This document shows, one piece after another, positions 22,471-34,852 of a DNA stretch of 64,000 nt. Both the position numbers and the translations under genes were made by a program. Position 1 is the first letter of the stretch. Every line of letters begins with the position of its first letter. This DNA comes from Orientallactaga sibirica (lineage: Eukaryota > Chordata > Mammalia > Rodentia > Dipodidae): assembly GCA_036365145.1 (NCBI GenBank), contig JAEOAD010000052.1, positions 11,655,501-11,719,500 of the forward strand. The letters are read 5' to 3'. Below the pieces are notes generated by a model. It had not been told where the DNA came from, searched no databases, and saw nothing but the letters and a program-made list of their open reading frames with translations.

Positions 22471-23424
22471 TATTATGCACAGGGAAGATAAGGGAGGCTG
22501 ACAGCCCTGCTCTGCAGAGAGGGTCCACTCACTGGGCCTAGAAGGGAAAGTGGTCCTGAGGCTCAGGATGGTGCCCGAATCCTCTCTCCAGCAACCTGAA
22601 CTGGGGACTCTGTCTGTCCCCATGCAAAGCCTGGGTCCCAAGTGAGCTCCAGTTTAGCTCTTGAGCTTGGTTGGAGGAAAGGGAGATCGGGATCTCCTTG
22701 CGTAGCTTCATGGGTGTGGAGGTTAGAATGCAGGCTGAGGAGCAGGGGAAAGAGGAGCAGATCCAGTCTGACAACAAGAAGGATGCGGATGCATAACAAG
22801 ATTCCACACTGCAGGCGGGTTAGGGTTAGAGTGTCCCTCAGCACCTGTGCTCATTAGTAACGCATGAGCAAACTCTTCACTTGATGAGATACCACTGACA
22901 CCCACAGCACCCAAGTGCACACGCATGCCGACACAAACATGTATGTGCAAGCACACAAGCAACACACCTTGGCCTGTCAGTGTGTCACATTCTCCACCAG
23001 CAACTAGTGCCTCAAGCCTTCTAGAGGCAAAAGTATTGTGTATAGCAGTGTACAAGCCACACAAGTACACTGTAGCAGATGTGAGTTTAATTTAGTCCCA
23101 TGTCACCATGCAGGGTGGAGATATGCAATTTGGTGATAAACAGAAACACAAACAACGGGGAAACGATACTATATCCCAACCTTGATCGGAATGTGTGGGA
23201 AATACTGATCTGAACCACCAGGCTCCACACCCTATTCTTCTTCCTATAGATGCCAAGGCTGGCCGATCTTGTCTGGGCTGCTTTACAGCTAGGGAAGACC
23301 CTCGGGGTACATGTTTGCTTCTGATCAAGCTCCCTGTCCCCACTTTGGCTTCTAGAATAATAAAATGCTGAGGACCAACATTGACCCCTGCGTTTAGTGC
23401 CTAGGTAAGAGCATGTGTCCCACC
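22471..23424. other. Intron stretch without recognised features
   Basis: Unique. A short CA-rich segment with GCACACGCATGCC-like wording is at about 22915-22970. No gene recognised. Confidence 0.45.
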
Positions 23425-23669
23425 TTTTTTTAAGAGAGAGCAAGAGCAAGAGAGAGACACAGAGAGAGAGAGGAGAGAGAGAGAATTGGCGGACCAGGGC
23501 CTCAGCCACTGCAATCAAATGCCAGACGCTTGCGCCACCTAGTGGGCATGTGCAACCTTGCGCTTACCTCACCTTTGTGCATCTGGCGAATGTGGGATCT
23601 GGACAGTCGAACATGGGTCCTTAGGCTTCACAGGCAAACGCCCCAACCACTAAGCCATCTCTCCAGCCC
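23425..23669 (-). mobile_element. DIP-like SINE, long subfamily B
   Basis: GAGA stretch, GCGCCACCTAGTGGGCATGT, CTTGCGCTTACCTCACC, TTCACAGGCAAACGCC and the head CCATCTCTCCAGCCC. Confidence 0.92.
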
Positions 23670-23751
23670 CCAGCTCTTAATCATGCCTAAATAAGTATTG
23701 TGCCAAATGGACCTGATGTTTTTTAAATGGGTTATGATGTATCAGTGATTA

Positions 23752-23965
23752 TTTTTATTTTGTAAATATATTTATTTATTAATGAGAGAGAGAGAGAAGA
23801 GAATGTATGAGTATGCCAGGGACTCCTGCCACTGCAAATTAACTCCAGACACAGGCACCAAGTTGTACATCTGGCTTTCTGTATATACTGGGGAACCAAA
23901 CCTGGCCCATCAGACTGGACTTTGCAAACAAGCAACCTTAACTGCTGAGTCATTTTCCTAGCCCC
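23752..23965 (-). mobile_element. DIP-like SINE, short subfamily, diverged
   Basis: TTTATTTATTAATGAGAGAG tail, CAGGGACTCCTGCCACTGC, CATCTGGCTTTCTGTAT and CTGAGTCATTTTCCTAGCCC. More substitutions than its neighbour at 23425 suggest greater age. Confidence 0.85.
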
Positions 23966-24056
23966 TGTGACTGTGTTTAAAGGCTCGAGACAGAAGAAAC
24001 AACACAAGTAAAAGGAGAGTTTCATTCATAAAATGTCCATCTCACTGTGCAATAAT

Positions 24057-24060
<4 letters not shown>

Positions 24061-24090
<30 letters not shown>
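24061..24090 (+). repeat. (CT)n microsatellite
   Basis: About 14 CT units followed by CTCA-type variants to about 24110. Confidence 0.95.
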
Positions 24091-24093
<3 letters not shown>

Positions 24094-24178
24094 ACACTCA
24101 CTCACTCTCCCTCTTTCTCTTTCTGTGTGTATGTATATTAGTTGCAAGGTGAAATGTATTTCTTAGCTTGGGTTGTAT

Positions 24179-24183
24179 AGAAA

Positions 24184-24241
<58 letters not shown>

Positions 24242-24273
24242 GAAGAAAGAAAAAGGAAGAAGGAAGGAAGGGG
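24179..24273 (+). repeat. (GAAA)n homopurine tract, 95 nt
   Basis: Uninterrupted purines: mainly GAAA units, then GGAA and GGGG at the right end. No SINE is attached that I can see. Confidence 0.95.
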
Positions 24274-24477
24274 TGGAAAGAGAGGACCCTGGGCTTGTGG
24301 ACTTGGGCTGAGGATCCTTGGTTTAAGTCCCAAGCATGTCCTTTATGTTCTTGGGTGCATAACTGTGTACTTGTCACAGTGAGACGTCTTTATTTGCATT
24401 TGAGTGTGGTGGACACGACATGCTGTGGTAGGCCCGGAGAAGATTAAGCTGGGAGAAACCTGTTGAGTAGCTGCGGT

Positions 24478-24490
24478 GGGGGGGGGGGGG
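24478..24490 (+). repeat. G13 homopolymer
   Basis: Thirteen consecutive G follow GCGGT. It is a potential quadruplex-forming run and a likely sequencing-error site. Confidence 0.9.
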
Positions 24491-27200
24491 ACAAGAGGGC
24501 AGAGCTTAGAAAAGTTGGCCAGAGTCACCAGCACATTAGAGGAAGAGGCAGGACTAGACTGCTTTGTTCCTGGGGGGCGCAGACCCCTTCAGATGAACGA
24601 TGGGCACGAGGAACTCAGGAATCTCCATTCAAGTATTTGTCACCAGCTCCGATCCTCGTTCATCTCTGAGCCAGGCCAGGTGACCACTTCAGCCATTACA
24701 GGCCGTGTGTCAGCCTCGGTCTATGAAAGAAGTCTCGGCATTGCATCCAACTGAAAGCAACAGGCGGTATAAAGGAGACAGAAAGCAATCCTCTTTCTTG
24801 GAAGCCAGCTGAAGTGTCCTCGGGCCAAGATGAGCAAGGATAATAACCACAGACATCATAGTGGGAAGGAAAGGCTTTCTCCAAGGCCTGGGAGACTTGG
24901 CAAAGGAATAAGAGGAAAGGGGGACTCAAAGTGGATACTCTGACCTTTGCAAAAGCTCGTGGCCCCACCCCCTTCTGGAAGAAAAGTCCTCCTGAAGGGG
25001 CCTGGGTCCACTGGAGTGTCCAGCTGGCCTGGCCTGTTCTGTGTCTGAGGATCAGCTCACAGTGATGACCACTGGCATGTGTTATCTCCACGAGCCTGTG
25101 GAACCCGGTTGTTGGCCCGAACACCCTTCAGCTGTCAAGATGGTTTCATCTGTGTTTAACATGTAGTCGTCAGTAGACCTGGAGTAAAGATTAGCCCTTC
25201 AGTCAGCACATTTTGAGTAAAGATCAGCTTTCCAGAATCCACTCTGGCTGGAACTGAAGTTTTGTCTTCTGTGGTGAGGATAAGGTTGCCTCCCACCCCA
25301 AAATGAAAATGGATTTCTTCAAGAGTGTGTATGCCATGGAGCCCCTGCCCGAGTTGTCATCCTTCATGTCCGACATTGGACATCCACACTTTCGCCCGAG
25401 ATTCCACCCGGCTGGCCTGTCCACAGTTTGGATTTGTCATTTCCTACAAATAAGCAAGAGTCAGTTCCTCAAAAAACAAACCCCAGTCTCTGCCTGTGTA
25501 TGCGCACAGACACACGCCCTGCTGGCTTGTTTTCTCTGGACAACTCTGACTGTGGCACTCACGCGTTCATTTTCCCTCGTCTCCTACCCTTGGCAGCGCA
25601 GTCTGTTCACCCGCGACAAAGTTCTCATGCTTGTCTGGACTCTGGTCTCTTCTGCTTCCTTCTCCTTTCTCCAGTTGGCCGGGAGATCTCAGTGTCTGTC
25701 TGGCCACCTGTCTCATCTCCAGTTCGCCTCGTCACTCTCCAGTCCTCCCTTGTCATCTCATTCTGGGATCTCAGCTGCGCCGCCTCCTCAGCTTGCTCAC
25801 TGTGGCTCTGTCTCTGTCTGTCTCCGAGGGTCTCCTGCTAGCACTTCAGCAGCGGAGGGGCGCACTGCACATTATGAGAGCCATGTGTGTTCACGGACAG
25901 GCAGAATGAGGTGTGTGTTGTGGGGGTGTGGGGGATCACAGACCGTGGAATCACATCTTCTCCTTGAGGATGACCTGGCTAGTCTCCCAGCACAAGTAAA
26001 AATCTCGATGCCTCATTTCCAAAATAAGTACAGTAGTAACACCTACATTTTACACTTATGGAAAGGATTCAACGCGGTGGTTTTTGCAAAATGCTTAACC
26101 CGACACAATTATGCAAGTTAATCTTAAGTGATTTCATTATATCGTTGGATTTTTTTTTTTAAAGTTGGTCCAAAGTGATGAAGTGATTGGCTTGTGTGCT
26201 CCATGGTCACATGCCAGGCAAACTGACTTCTGGTTTAGGGCTCCTTATTGACTGTCAAACACTGTCCTGCCACCACTGTCAGGTGGATTGCTCCAGAGTC
26301 CCACTGTGTGGACTCATCTCAGAATTTTTCATTTCTGCTCCATTGTTTCTTCAAATAAAATTCCATACTTCGGGGCTAACATTTATTCAGCAAATATTTA
26401 GTCAGCAGGACACGTGCCAGGTTCTGGAATGGATATTGGGGATAACTGGTGGATTTCCTGCTCGGTGAGATTTCCATTCTGATGAGAGCATGTCAGAGAG
26501 CAAACCAACACACCATCTGCATCGTGACGGCCATGCTACGAAGAGACACCGAGCAGAGCCGGCAAGGGCTGCAGAGGGAACGGCCTGAGAAGCAGGAAGT
26601 AGTGACTGCGTAGTGCCTGGGATCATGCATTCCAGGTGGACAGGGAAGCTGGTGGTGGGAGCTTGTCTGCCATAGTGGAGAACTAGCCAGGGACTGAGCA
26701 CCCTTTGAGCGGGAAGAGAGAGGGGAGAACAGTGACAGTAGTGGATGAGAACATGTAGGACCTTAGGCCATTATAAGGGCTTTGTCCCTGAGCGAGATGC
26801 ACAGACAGAGGAGGATTTCAAGCAAAATAAGGACTGGATGGGACTCTCATTGGTGGTTGGGTACAGAATAATCTCTGAGGGTAAAGAGGAAGGCAAGATA
26901 GAGTTCAGGTGAGAGCTGCTCCTGGCTTGAGCTCAAATGACCTGATGTTCCTTGAGACACTTATTTCAAGGAAGAATCCACAGGTGTTTTGTCAGAATGG
27001 CTGAGGAATGAGACATACAAGTGTGTGCATGCACACACACACACACACACACATACACACACCCCTCCACATGTGCACACACATGCACACACGCACGCAC
27101 ACACGTGCGCATGCATACACACAGAGTAACCCAGGGCAATATCTACTTGTAAGGCTCCAGAAATGGGAGGAATGGATAACCCTGTTTAAGATGTAGAAAT
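24491..27200. other. Intron stretch with MIR remnant, unexplained long ORF and CA repeat
   Basis: No confident gene. A 272-codon open frame (25303-26121, +) is the longest in the window, but it resembles nothing I know and its last part (about 25940-26110) overlaps a MIR-like segment ('cctcatttccaaaataagta'). 25550-25860 has more CpG than its surroundings. 27029-27120 is CA-rich. 26480-26900 resembles an unnamed old mammalian repeat. Confidence 0.4.
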
Positions 27201-27212
27201 TCGGGGGGTTGG

Positions 27213-27402
27213 GGGGCTGGAGATATGGCTTAGTAGTTAAGGCACTTGCCTGTGAAGCCTAAGGATCCAGGTTCGATTCTCTAGGTCCCACATAAGCCAG
27301 ATGCACAAGGTGGCACGTGCTTCTGGAGTTCGTTTGCAGTGGCTACAGGCCCTGGCATGCCCATTCTCTCTCATAAATAAATAAATAAATAAATCTTTTT
27401 TA
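27213..27402 (+). mobile_element. DIP-like SINE, short subfamily
   Basis: GGCTGGAGATATGGCTTAGT, CCAGGTTCGATTCTCTAGG, AGCCAGATGCACAAGGTGGC, AAATAAATAAATAAAT tail. GAAATTCGG before and after marks the target duplication. Confidence 0.93.
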
Positions 27403-27828
27403 AAATATGTGGAAATTCGGAAGAGCAGGTGGAAAAGGAAACCAGGAGTCTGAAGGGATACCTGTCCTCCGTGCGTGCTGTAGACCTTGGCTTGGAGATG
27501 TGGAATAAGCAGGGTGAGATGACAGGAAGAAATGCTGGAGGTCCATCTGCAACTCTTGGAGTCATCTGTGTCTAAATCAATGGGACGACCCAAAGCCATG
27601 TGGAGGACACCAAGTGTGGTGGACCCAGGGGAGATGAGGGCTGGGCAACCCAACCACCTCCATGCTTAGTGTGAAGTGCTCAGAGAAGGGCTGTTGGAAA
27701 AGCAGGGAGATCAAACAAGAGTGGTGTCCCAGATGCAAAAGGAAGACCGTGTCCCGGGGAGTGCTGGAGCCCACTGTGTCCGTACTACTGGTTGCTAGCC
27801 ATGTAGACATCCTAGGTGACCTGTGTAT
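27403..27828. other. Intron stretch without recognised features
   Basis: It looks unique, with short overlapping frames only. Confidence 0.5.
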
Positions 27829-27930
27829 TGGTTATTTTTCTTACTGTTGTGATCAAATACCTGACAAGAAGTAATAAGGGAGGGAGGGTTTATTTTGGCC
27901 TACAGTTTGAGTGCTGGTGCTCAGCGCACT
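27829..27930 (-). mobile_element. LTR-type element fragment
   Basis: TTACTGTTGTGATCAAATAC, ACCTGACAAGAAG and GGGTTTATTTTGGCCTACAG match the outer part of the reversed LTR family. The rest is absent, so it is truncated where the T-run and SINE begin. Confidence 0.6.
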
Positions 27931-28009
27931 CCCCCCCCCTTTTTTTTTTGAAGATTGCTAACATTCATCATATTTGATTTTATTTAACATTTCATTGTTT
28001 GGGGGGAGA

Positions 28010-28246
28010 GTTCAAGGTAGGGAGGGAGAGACACAGAAAGAGAGAGACAGATAGAGAATGGGCACGCCAGGGCCTCTCAGCCTCTGTGAATTAATTCCAG
28101 ATGTGTGAGCCCCCTTGTGCACATGTGTGACATTGTGTGCTTGTGACACTTTTGCATCTGCCTAAACGTGGGACCTGGAGATTCGAACAGGCATTCTGAG
28201 GCTTCGCAGGCAGGCGCCTTAACCACTAAGCCATCTCTCCAGCCCC
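28010..28246 (-). mobile_element. DIP-like SINE, long subfamily A
   Basis: GAGAATGGGCACGCCAGGGC, CACATGTGTGACATTGTGTG, TTCGCAGGCAGGCGCCTTAA and CCATCTCTCCAGCCCC. The T-rich segment 27940-28010 may be part of its tail. Confidence 0.9.
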
Positions 28247-28785
28247 ACACTTTTGATAATAGAAAAGCTACAAAGAAATTCTGTTCACTTCACTCCACAC
28301 TTAAACATCACATCATTTTTACTTGGAAGTGTGGGCGGGGAGTGCCACAATTTTGTCTGTTTTTAGGGTTCCAAAAGAGACAGCTCTTGTCTTGCTTCTC
28401 CAGGGAGTTCTGTGCTCCTGGGGTACGCTCTACTCTCTTTCAGGCTTGGGGCCTCGAGAGCACCTCCACAGCTGCCAGGTGAGGTGATGTGGATTTGTGG
28501 ATGTGTTACCTGGTAGCAGGAGGCCCCGTGTGGGATGGCGACCTTACTGGCCTGAGTCCACAACTGGGAATAGAGGGGAAATGCCGGGAGTCGAGGAGGA
28601 CTGGAGTTGAGGTCCATTGATTGGTGCTCAACTCAAGGAGTGGCTGACCCCCAAACCAGACATGGGAGATGTGGGAGATGGGACCCAGTATCCTGCCTTC
28701 CACCACTTATAGGACCCTGGGGCTCTGAGGCCATTATATTGAGAATTATAACATCACTACTAAAAAAAAAAAAAAACACAGGGCA
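28247..28785. other. Intron stretch without recognised features
   Basis: It looks unique. No gene or repeat is recognised apart from an A-run at 28763-28776. Confidence 0.5.
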
Positions 28786-29075
28786 GGGCTGAGAGGCTCA
28801 GAGGATAAAGCAGTCGCTGCACAAGCATGAGGGTCCAAGTTTGGAGCCCAGGCACCCACATAAAATCCTGGCATGGTGGTGCATGCCTGAAATCCTAGTG
28901 CTGGGGAGGCAGGGACAGGAGGCACCCTGGGGCTTTCTGGGTAGCTAGTCTAGTGGATGGTTGACTTCAGCTTCGGTGAGAAACCCTGTCTCAAAAAAAA
29001 AAAAATAAAGTAGAGAGTGATTGACATTGACCTCTAGCTTCCACATGCGTGTGCACACATGTGCAACATAGTGCA
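28786..29075 (+). mobile_element. B4 SINE
   Basis: An ID-like head (GGCTGAGAGGCTCAGAGG, CGCTGCACAAGCATGAGGGT) is joined to a B1-like body (GGCATGGTGGTGCATGCCTG, GTGCTGGGGAGGCAGGGACA, AAACCCTGTCTC), ending in CACATGCGTGTGCACAC. Confidence 0.88.
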
Positions 29076-30698
29076 CCTACACATATACCAGCACACGGGA
29101 ACATGTGTACACACACGCACACGCATGCACATCCAAAAAAAGGAAGCCCTTGATTTGCCTGCCTGCAGAGAATAGCAAGTTAGCGCTGACAAACATCTCT
29201 GTTTTTCCCCCTTTCTTGACCCACACATCCCATCTGAACACGTCAAATCTGAAAGACACTCATAGGGTCTCGGAAAATATTCCGGCCTGCGACAACTAGA
29301 AGGTAGAATGTGAAGATGCGTTCCAGAGCCACGGGGAAAGGAGACACTGTCTTCATCTACTTAGTTACTTTCTCATGCATTTATCTTTGAGGCCTTCGCC
29401 GCATAGACAGCCTGTCTCATTTTATTAGTTATGATAACCCCGTGAGGTAGATTTATATCCTTGCTTTATAGATGAGAAATGATCATCTCTAGAGAAAGTG
29501 CAGGAACTCACTCAAGGCCATACGACCCCAGGAGGACCAAGGAGACATTTGATTGCATCTTCAGGCTTCGGCCTCTGGGACCAGTGCTCTACCAGCGTCA
29601 GAAGATTTTCTCCTCAAAGGCCAGAGAGTAACCAACTTGTGTTTGCCAGCCAGGCGGCCTGCAGAGCAGTGGTAACGTACCAGCTCAGTTCTGCCCCTTG
29701 TCACCAGAAAGTAGTCAGAGACAGTATGTAGGCAAAAGGACATGGGCCATGTTTCCATAAAACTTTATTGATAAAAGCAAATGGCAGGTGGATTGGAAAG
29801 AGACTCTAGGCGTCCTTCAACACTGCCTCTCACCTTCATCCCCTTTTGTGCTCACGGTTGTACCCAAGCCCTGAAAGCGTCCGTCCCTCCCATGCCTCCA
29901 AAATGGTCCATCTGCGCAGCGTCCACTGGCAGTTCTGGCTCGTGTGTGAATCTCTCTTGGCTCCACGGAAGGCATCTGCGCTCCAAGCCATTGGCAGGTG
30001 ATGAAGGGCCCAGCTCTGCATTTCTGACAGCAGTGGCTGGAGGAAGGGCCCTCATGGCTGAGACAAGCCAATGTGTGCTAGGGAAGGGGGCTGACCACGT
30101 GGGAGGCGGGCTTCATTCCTGGAGAGGAGTAATAAGCATGTAATTGGCTTTTCAGAGATGTGCAAGCTCCTGGAAACAGATTTCTCCCGTTTACCATACT
30201 CTCTTCAGAGCGTCTGAGGCTGGTGTACGGAGGCGGAGTGAGCTAGGTGCATTCTCCATTAGCAGATGGCGGCCAATTTGTCCTGAATAATCTCCGTGCG
30301 CTATGCGATGTGTGATGTGTGGGAATGAGAGGTAGCTTTAGGCAAGGCAGGAGCTAGGAAGATAACACCAGCCACTCACAGCCCTCACCGAGGGGCAGCA
30401 AGTTGGATCTAGGGGGCCATTGCTAAGCCCAGCATGAAGGCCGAGGAGTAGAATATCAACTAGCTTCCTTGGGTGACAGGTGCCTTGGGTTTGTAGATAA
30501 GACAGGGCTTCTGAGATCCTAAGGGCACTTTGAACTTCAGACAAGAGTCTGGCTTGAATCCTCCCAGATCCAGTTCTGTGCTGCCCAGAGAGAGGGCGGC
30601 TAGGTCTTGGGGAGATCAGGGCTTAGTTGAGGTTGCCTGCTTTGTTCTAAGTCTCTCTGGTCTAAGTGGTGTCACTGACTCATGTGAAAACTGCAGTA
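29076..30698. other. Intron stretch with MIR remnant
   Basis: 29395-29545 has clear MIR wording (CCCGTGAGGTAGATTTATAT, TATAGATGAGAAATGATC, CTCACTCAAGGCC). 29745-29800 contains an ACTTTATTGATAAAAGCAAA segment of unknown repeat origin. 30225-30310 is repeat-free with CGCTATGCGATGTG. No gene recognised. Confidence 0.45.
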
Positions 30699-30847
30699 AG
30701 CGCTGGAGAGATGGCTCACTGGTTAAGGTGCTTGCCTACAAAGCCTAGTGACTCAGGTTCAATTCCCCAGGACCCACATAAAGCCAGATGCACAAAGTGG
30801 CGCATGCATCTGGAGTTCATTTGCAGAGGCTGGAGGCCCTGGTGCAG

Positions 30848-30886
<39 letters not shown>

Positions 30887-30930
30887 GTGCTCACACATAA
30901 ATAAATAAAAATATTTTTTTCAAAAACACA
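30699..30930 (+). mobile_element. DIP-like SINE, short subfamily
   Basis: GCGCTGGAGAGATGGCTCAC, AAAGCCAGATGCACAAAGTG, TCTGGAGTTCATTTGCAGAG, a long CT stretch and an ATAAATAAATAAAAAT tail. Confidence 0.93.
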
Positions 30931-33660
30931 ATAGTTACATTTTTGATACCATAGTTATAAAAAGATGAATTTTCACTTTACATTACTTCAGGGTCAGTTC
31001 GTTTGTAATGAACACAAGTGCAGTGTGAGATTCTGGAGACCGAGTCCGTTTCCATGTCATGAAGACTGATCAGCTTACATGTGTGTTAGCAGCAGCACAT
31101 GCCTGTCGGACATGTCTGTTCCCAGGTCCCTGATCACTGGCCCTTTTAGTAGAGATGTACTCATTAGGTGAACGGAGTCACTTAGAACCTGTCCCAGTAT
31201 AATCTCCAATTTTGGCACATTGTAGACAGCTATTAGGTTTCGAGGCCTTTTGTCATGTTTCCCTTTCACTAAATTCTCACAGTGACCCTGTGACCTCAGC
31301 TCAGGTGTTTTTGTTCCCTTAGGGGTCACATTAGAAGTGAGTGCCCAGCTAGGACTGACCTCAAGTGGCCATTCTCAGAGAGCTCCAGGTTGGAGCTGAA
31401 CCCCAGAATGCCCACCAGGACTGAGCAACCTTAGCATCCCCTGGGCCTGCCCATCCTTCCATGGACCACTGCAGGCTCCTTCAGTGTAGGACTGGCTTGT
31501 GTGGTTGTGGGGTAGACCCGTGTCCTCCTGGCTAGTCCAGACCTTGTGGGGCACAGAGAGCTTGCCAGAGGGTGGTCATCAGTGAGAGGATAAATGGCTG
31601 GGTATGGTGGCCTGTGTCTGCATGCACAGCACACTGTAGGCTGAAGCAGGAGGACAGGAGGACTACCCAGAGTGTGACCTGTGTCGGGGTGCAGGGAGGT
31701 GTGTAGAATAGGAGTGACCTCAGGCTCCCCATGATGACTGTGTGACACAGTGGACGAGTTAGGTGTCAGACTCTAGGCACTGTGTTTCCAGAATGAAGGT
31801 CTCTTCACAAGTGAAAATCAAAACCCACTCAGATCCAGGCAGAATCAACTCCACCATCCACACGTTCCCAGCCAGAGGTGGCTTCTAGCTCAAGTGTTCA
31901 CTGTTTCATGTTGGGTAGTGTTTCCATGGAAAGACTGTGGATGCATGGCACCTCTCCCTCTTGGAGGAGATTCCTGCCCACCCCCCCACCCCCAAGGCTT
32001 CTGTCTCCATCCGTGAGGTGTGAGGTGCGAGGTGTGTGGGTTGGTGAGTCAGGATGTCTGCACTTGAAGCCTGATGGCCTCGTACCAGCTCGTGGCCATG
32101 TGGCCATACTCAGTCTTCCTAGCTCATGGGGTTGTTGTCAGGGATGTGTGAGATGGTATCCGATAAAGCAGTAAAGCCATGAAGGCTTCAGTCCCTCTTA
32201 TCATTTGCTATCTGATAGCTGCCATCGAGGGAGGCGCACGGTCCTTCGCATTCTCACGGTATGCCCACTCACTGAACACCTGTGTGAGCAGTGCAGAGCT
32301 GGGCCTAGTAGGAGACCACAGGAGTGACCCACCTAACGACTTAGCCGGAAGCCATGCTGAAAGTGGAGTTAGTAAGCTGTGCTCTTACCATCTCACTGTA
32401 CTTAGAATCCTATTTTCACCCCCTCAGGAGCCTGCACAAATTTCCCAACTCACTTCTATCCATCCATCCCTAGAAGCCCCCCTCCCTGTTCCAGATATCA
32501 TTTGTCAAATGCCTCTAAAAAAACGCCCACTCCTCCGGGATCCTTAGCAGGGGTAATTAATATATAGCAGGTATCCCCCTTGGTCCTTCAAAGCCAGCTC
32601 TCCCTTGTCCCTGACATCAGATCCAGCAATCCTGGGACCTCCTGTCTGGCTGCTTGCACCCCAAGGCTTTTGTCCTTTCCTGCCCCTTGCTTCTCAGGAG
32701 AACCGTCCCTCCTGGGGCTGGGAAGTGCTGAGCGCTTGGCCTTGGCCTCCATTGGGAAAGGAAAGCACAGCCGCTCCCAAGGCCAGAGGCCCGTGGTGTG
32801 AGTCATTTTACTCTTGTCGCTATAACTACAGATGCCCTTATTACTCACATGGCTGTCTCACCCGTGTTTAACAACACATTAAACCATTAGTCTCCGTGCC
32901 AGTGGGTTCAGCTAGTTCACTGTGGCACAAAGCTGATCATTAAATCCCCCTTTCCCGGCTTAATCTCTTTTAAATTGGTTGCCTTTTAATTCCATCAAGT
33001 GCCCTCTTTCTCAAGCGATCCACTGTGCCCTGCTCAGCATGAACACACCCCTGGGTTGTAGGAACTGGACTTCCTGGGTCTTCCCAGGGCGTCTCTACAG
33101 ATTGCGAGGCTTGAAGCAGAGGCTCAAGGGCCCCTCCTTGCAGAGTGGGAAAAGGGGTTGGTTTTGTTCTGGTCCTGTTCTGCTGGTGCTCAGTACATTG
33201 AGTATAGATGTCTGATCCTCCAAAGCCTTTTCTTCTCCAGTCAGAGAGCCCAAGTCCTCTCTAGGTAAACAGACAAATCTGAACTCAAGATGGCAGGCTG
33301 CAAGCGCTTAACCAATAACCCACTTTCCCAGCCCCGCCCCCCATAAAGCTGGTCACACACAAGGTGGTGCAACTGTCTGGCATTCTGTGCATGCACACAC
33401 ATATACCAATAATACAGATTTTTTTTTAAAAAAAAGAAAAATCTGGTTTCTCAGTAGGAAATTTGAATATTTATAGAATAGATACTAATGTATATGCATT
33501 ACTTGCAGTACATTTAAATGGCTTTAAGGTTGTAACAGGGTTGGGTAAATTCATATTGTCAGAAACCATTGGCAGTGCACACGGTGAGCAAGGGGTCAGG
33601 AGACGCTGGGTAGCTACTGGCAGTGCCCTAGCGTGCAGGGAGCCAGGGGCAAGTCAGAGT
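30931..33660. other. Intron stretch, mostly unique; candidate regulatory block
   Basis: No gene recognised. 31590-31730 may be a very old B1-like piece (GGCTGGGTATGGTGGCCTG). 32815-33010 is repeat-free, with AT-core motifs (TTTAACAACACATTAAACC, GCTGATCATTAAATCC, GGCTTAATCTCTTTTAAATT) that resemble a conserved enhancer. This is an impression only. Confidence 0.35.
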
Positions 33661-33872
33661 TGTGACGGTGAATCTTGATGTCAGCCTGGCTGCCTTTCGC
33701 TTCGCCTGGAAGAGTCACTTCGGGCTTGTCTCTGAAGGCCTTTCCAGAGAGGCTTAGCCGGGGTGGGAAGACCCATCCTGAATGGGAATAAGCCACAATG
33801 AACCCTTCCTTCCTTAAGTTGCCCTTTTTTTTTTCAGGTATTGCGTCACAGCAACAATAAGAGAAGCATACA
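33661..33872 (+). mobile_element. LTR-type element, TGTGATGGTT family, shortened
   Basis: TGTGACGGTGAATCTTGATG, GAAGACCCATCCTGAATGGG, CCTTCCTTCCTTAAGTTGCC and TTCAGGTATTGCGTCACAGC, the same layout as 7697-8031 but with a central deletion. No target duplication was found. Confidence 0.7.
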
Positions 33873-34435
33873 CTTGCTGGCTAACGTGAGGATGAGGAGG
33901 GATTAGAGTCTTAGGAGCCTTTGTGAAAATGTGGGGGCTGAATTTATTCGTGGAAAGGAAACGGTATTAAAAAATTGAGCACCAGGCCAGGTATCCTGCA
34001 GTTCCTATTAGAAGCTGCCATGGCTGGATACCTGCCATGGCTGGCTCTGAGGTCTTGGCTCCCCCATCCGTGCTCCTTACACTATTATCCCGCTGGGAAT
34101 TAAGTGGGTACTGAAGGCAGTGCACAGGAGTGGTCATGATCGCTCCCGTCTACTGAGCTGTCACGGCACGCCAGACACTAGACTAAGCTCTACCATGGTC
34201 CTTGGGGTCTCTCAGATTCCATAGAAGCAGCTGTTTGTGGAAGTGACTACATATGGCCTTCCCAGGGAACCCCAGGGACCGAGGGAAGGGAGAGAGAGGA
34301 GAGGGAGGTGCTGTGCAAGGATGTGGATGTGGATGTGGCTGAAGGCGGGGCTTTGGATTGGTCCCTATCCAGTCACTCTCAGAGTTGATCAGGTAGCTTT
34401 CTGGGAGAGGCAGGTTTCTATAAAAAGAAAGATGT
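33873..34435. other. Intron stretch, MIR-like piece
   Basis: About 34140-34205 has MIR-like wording (CACGCCAGACACTAGACTAA). The rest looks unique. Confidence 0.35.
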
Positions 34436-34640
34436 GGGGGCTGGAGGCGATGGCTCAGAGGTTAAGGCACTCGCCTGCAAAGCCTGACTGTCCAGATTCA
34501 GTTCCCCAGTACCCACGTAAAGCCAGATGCACCAAGTGGCGCATGCATCTGCAATTTGTTTGCAGTGGCTGACGGCCCTGGAGGGCCCATGTTCTCTCTC
34601 TCCCTGTCTCCTTGCACATAAATAAATAAAAGTATTTTTA
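34436..34640 (+). mobile_element. DIP-like SINE, short subfamily
   Basis: GGGGGCTGGAGGCGATGGCT, AAAGCCAGATGCACCAAGTG, GCATGCATCTGCAATTTG, TTTGCAGTGGCTGACGGCC and an AAATAAATAAAAG tail. Confidence 0.93.
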
Positions 34641-34852
34641 AAGGAGGAGCTGTGAAAAGGCAGTAGTCAATGCTCTCAGAAGCTGAGGGATGGCCATGTA
34701 GGCTCCATGGGAGTGATATGAGAGGGGTCACAGCATCGCCCACTGGGGTGCACCCTCCATCTGGAACAGCCCATTTTCTATCCACTTACAGCTTCCCTGG
34801 AATTCTGGTCAGTCTCTATTTCCAGGAAAGCTGGGAGGGCAAGGTATTTTGA

